Assembly: GCA_028719825.1 (NCBI GenBank)
Contig: JAQYLW010000043.1
Span: 1-42,869, forward strand
Direction: 5' to 3'
Source of the DNA: Spirochaetales bacterium
Lineage (GTDB): Bacteria; Spirochaetota; Spirochaetia; Sphaerochaetales; Sphaerochaetaceae
Length of the DNA: 42,869 nucleotides
Shown here: positions 42,501 to 42,869 of the stretch, in pieces
How the letters are laid out: each line of letters opens with the position of its first letter
Numbering within the stretch: the stretch's first letter is position 1
The notes under the pieces: generated by a model
The model's database searches: none
What the model was told of the DNA's origin: nothing
The model's input: only the letters and a program-made list of their open reading frames with translations
Translations under genes and position numbers: made by a program

Positions 42501-42869
42501 AAAAGATTCAGGCTGTATATTTTACCGCTTGCCCATACGGCTCTCAGTTCATTATTCTCCAGTTTGGGAGTATATGACTGGAATTCTATGGATCCCACCT
42601 CTACAACATGACCGTCTGCTTCCTGCCATCCTAAAAAGGTGTAGCCGTCGTTCTGTATCGGTTCAAGCTTGACAGTTTTGGTGTTGGACCAGCCGGCATC
42701 GAATGTCCTGTCGCCGGTAAAAGTTATGTTATTAATCCAGCCTTCTTTGGTTATGAAGTCTCCATAGCCGCTAAAATCTGCCGTATATACAACATCGTCT
42801 AATGGCTGAACCGTTATATCCTCCGCACCACTTGGGTTTGGAATATACTTGATTGTTCTTTTTAATACC
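39593..42869 (-). CDS. Surface protein with InlB-type repeats and a C-terminal SUMF1/FGE-like domain, 5' end missing
   Basis: The frame is open through the right edge, so the N-terminus and signal peptide lie outside. An internal GTG at 42598 is not the true start, since repeat sequence (GYTFLGWQEADG) continues in frame above it. At least three InlB/Listeria-Bacteroides-type repeats are visible, marked by GYTFLGW (near 42640), GYTLSGW (near 42070) and GYTFVGW (near 41595), each followed by a strand ending in AVW or AFW. A region of about 300 residues of unknown type follows. The C-terminal 290 residues are a formylglycine-generating-enzyme/SUMF1-like domain: TEVSAGFFMTVYKWA, GISWYNAVVFCNA, GFRLPTRTEWSYAA, GLYDMCGNVFEWAED, GFRLCRN. 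It probably binds or displays at the cell surface; enzymatic activity is not implied. Confidence 0.85.
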   Translation of the reverse strand, partial: VLKRTIKYIPNPSGAEDITVQPLDDVVYTADFSGYGDFITKEGWINNITFTGDRTFDAGWSNTKTVKLEPIQNDGYTFLGWQEADGHVVEVGSIEFQSYTPKLENNELRAVWASGKIYSLNLLSEGGTQTHGVDQIFFKVDASGRGGEWFDSYESISSSTPIESIQIPENQFTVKLDLQNGEFVPPAEGEEQNQLTNEMKVNYVFNGYFVSENAKKSMIVNPNGEFKDENNNKTAIYSEKTANAEWGSVAVNLPLGDAVRRSGYTLSGWKNAEGNVCDNPYTPSKKDETVFAFWTPNVYTLSLNLQEGEYTSRGDNAVYYCTEDRWYSDKEKTKDANWTITVPQRKYTVSYNCVYDDVEALKPSVAEYGFRGYFDENDVCYVDGNGKILSKSIISEDVSTPVEVNGRWEVPSLDLPRPVKNGYTFVGWREGEAETSPVIPLDEKYNPISDITLYAVWEKTVYNANIEYQDGCDSTSIFGVENIYLNNGEGAVITINLENGGIFSDSLDNNKVKSWFIYDEDSMPNTFAQHLINSDIYIKKGGKGYNYVTVVIKGLIDLLKKEETVVYYTNVVIPADDIKYNYTGPVTIRMNYKVAAVSLAAFTEEESFVGTVAHPVMGSVTSRLGDSLTGVPLRIDLTNAYFKQNLTSSDVEAWFKPLSDEIGNNIKYRIEDGGSGASYVKILISGIPSNERRGYKQISIPFTDLKGGITDSTKSHNINVYYDTKYFLPVFEINLTSTEQDKSYESWANGTVQDQAMTFISLKGEQDWPVVWQKPSSSTSVSPSEKATVKSDFAIADTEVSAGFFMTVYKWAINNGYRFDDTIPYYLGYKNADFSNKDSALDPITGISWYNAVVFCNAATEWYNATKNPGEQLTCAYKIGGTGAGEIIRDATNVSELDKIDPKQHLSGGARTYSHVGDSTGFRLPTRTEWSYAASVSPVKLNEATELTYSGVALPETFFGSSYGTISGAHDALLQSSSEYLLSYSVYAAPEFVSSDDYGTQFIGKYNAARPYRAESKANDIGLYDMCGNVFEWAEDMESVGYRYVNGGAWNVNGLDYTIASFASSAPTLVNSSSQTVNNKNTGFRLCRNIR

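Noticed and set aside
1-42869. CRISPR arrays, insertion sequences, tRNA/rRNA genes, attachment sites, replication origin
   Set aside because: No regularly spaced direct repeats, transposase or integrase genes, cloverleaf-like sequence or DnaA-box cluster were seen; nearly all space is coding and only the 292-bp gap at 13848-14139 is large.

Overview
The window is a dense, housekeeping-rich chromosomal segment of a moderately AT-rich Gram-negative bacterium. I think it is a spirochaete (Treponema/Sphaerochaeta-like), probably host- or gut-associated. This rests on gene content only: a fused SecD-SecF protein beside YajC, a FecR-domain giant beta-barrel-like protein, an outer-membrane-type protein beside rhamnose genes, InlB-type repeats joined to a formylglycine-generating-enzyme-like (SUMF1) domain, and a GH13 enzyme paired with an SDF-type transporter. 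I see no mobile elements, prophage genes, CRISPR arrays, tRNAs or rRNAs.

Layout. Positions 1-1134 (-): asd, interrupted by one in-frame TGA, followed by the 5' end of rpiB. 1235-1951 (+): rsmI. 1932-3975 (-): fabD-nrdR-ACT-domain protein. 4043-9344 (-): GH13 enzyme, SDF-type transporter, membrane protein. 9380-11279 (-): purB and dCMP deaminase. 11298-13847 (-): outer-membrane-type protein, rfbC, rfbD. 13945-14044 (-): SRP RNA, divergent from dnaX-recR (+, 14140-16329). 16326-18523 (-): polar amino-acid ABC transporter. 18560-20349 (-): TetR regulator, NusG-domain-II protein and Gx transporter, with twin operator-like sites. 20459-20902 (-): small exported protein. 20941-26980 (+): ttcA, FecR/beta-barrel protein, mutL. 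26972-28932 (-): SDR plus EFR1 flavodoxin-ferredoxin, divergent from a membrane-anchored XRE regulator (29076-29768). 29748-32560 (-): HAD phosphatase, GT4 glycosyltransferase, serine acetyltransferase. 32617-34328 (+): a YmdB-like protein with a degenerate metal site and a GNAT protein. 34294 to the right edge (-): repeat/SUMF1 surface protein, alpha-oxoamine synthase, yajC, secDF, ispH.

Two genome-scale patterns stand out. First, the lead genes of many transcription units have no Shine-Dalgarno sequence; instead a TATAAT-like hexamer ends 6-7 nt before the start codon, as expected for leaderless mRNAs. Genes inside operons, and a few lead genes, use ordinary Shine-Dalgarno sites. Second, all five convergent gene pairs overlap at their 3' ends, leaving no space for conventional terminators. 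UGA is an ordinary stop here (fabD, secDF, cysE, rsmI, the GNAT gene), which makes the in-frame TGA in asd notable.

The best candidates for undescribed biology are the TetR/NusG-II/Gx module with paired AAC-N4-GTT sites, the XRE/SDR/EFR1 redox module, the GH13/SDF pair in which both proteins have lost signature residues, and the YmdB-like protein lacking most metal ligands.
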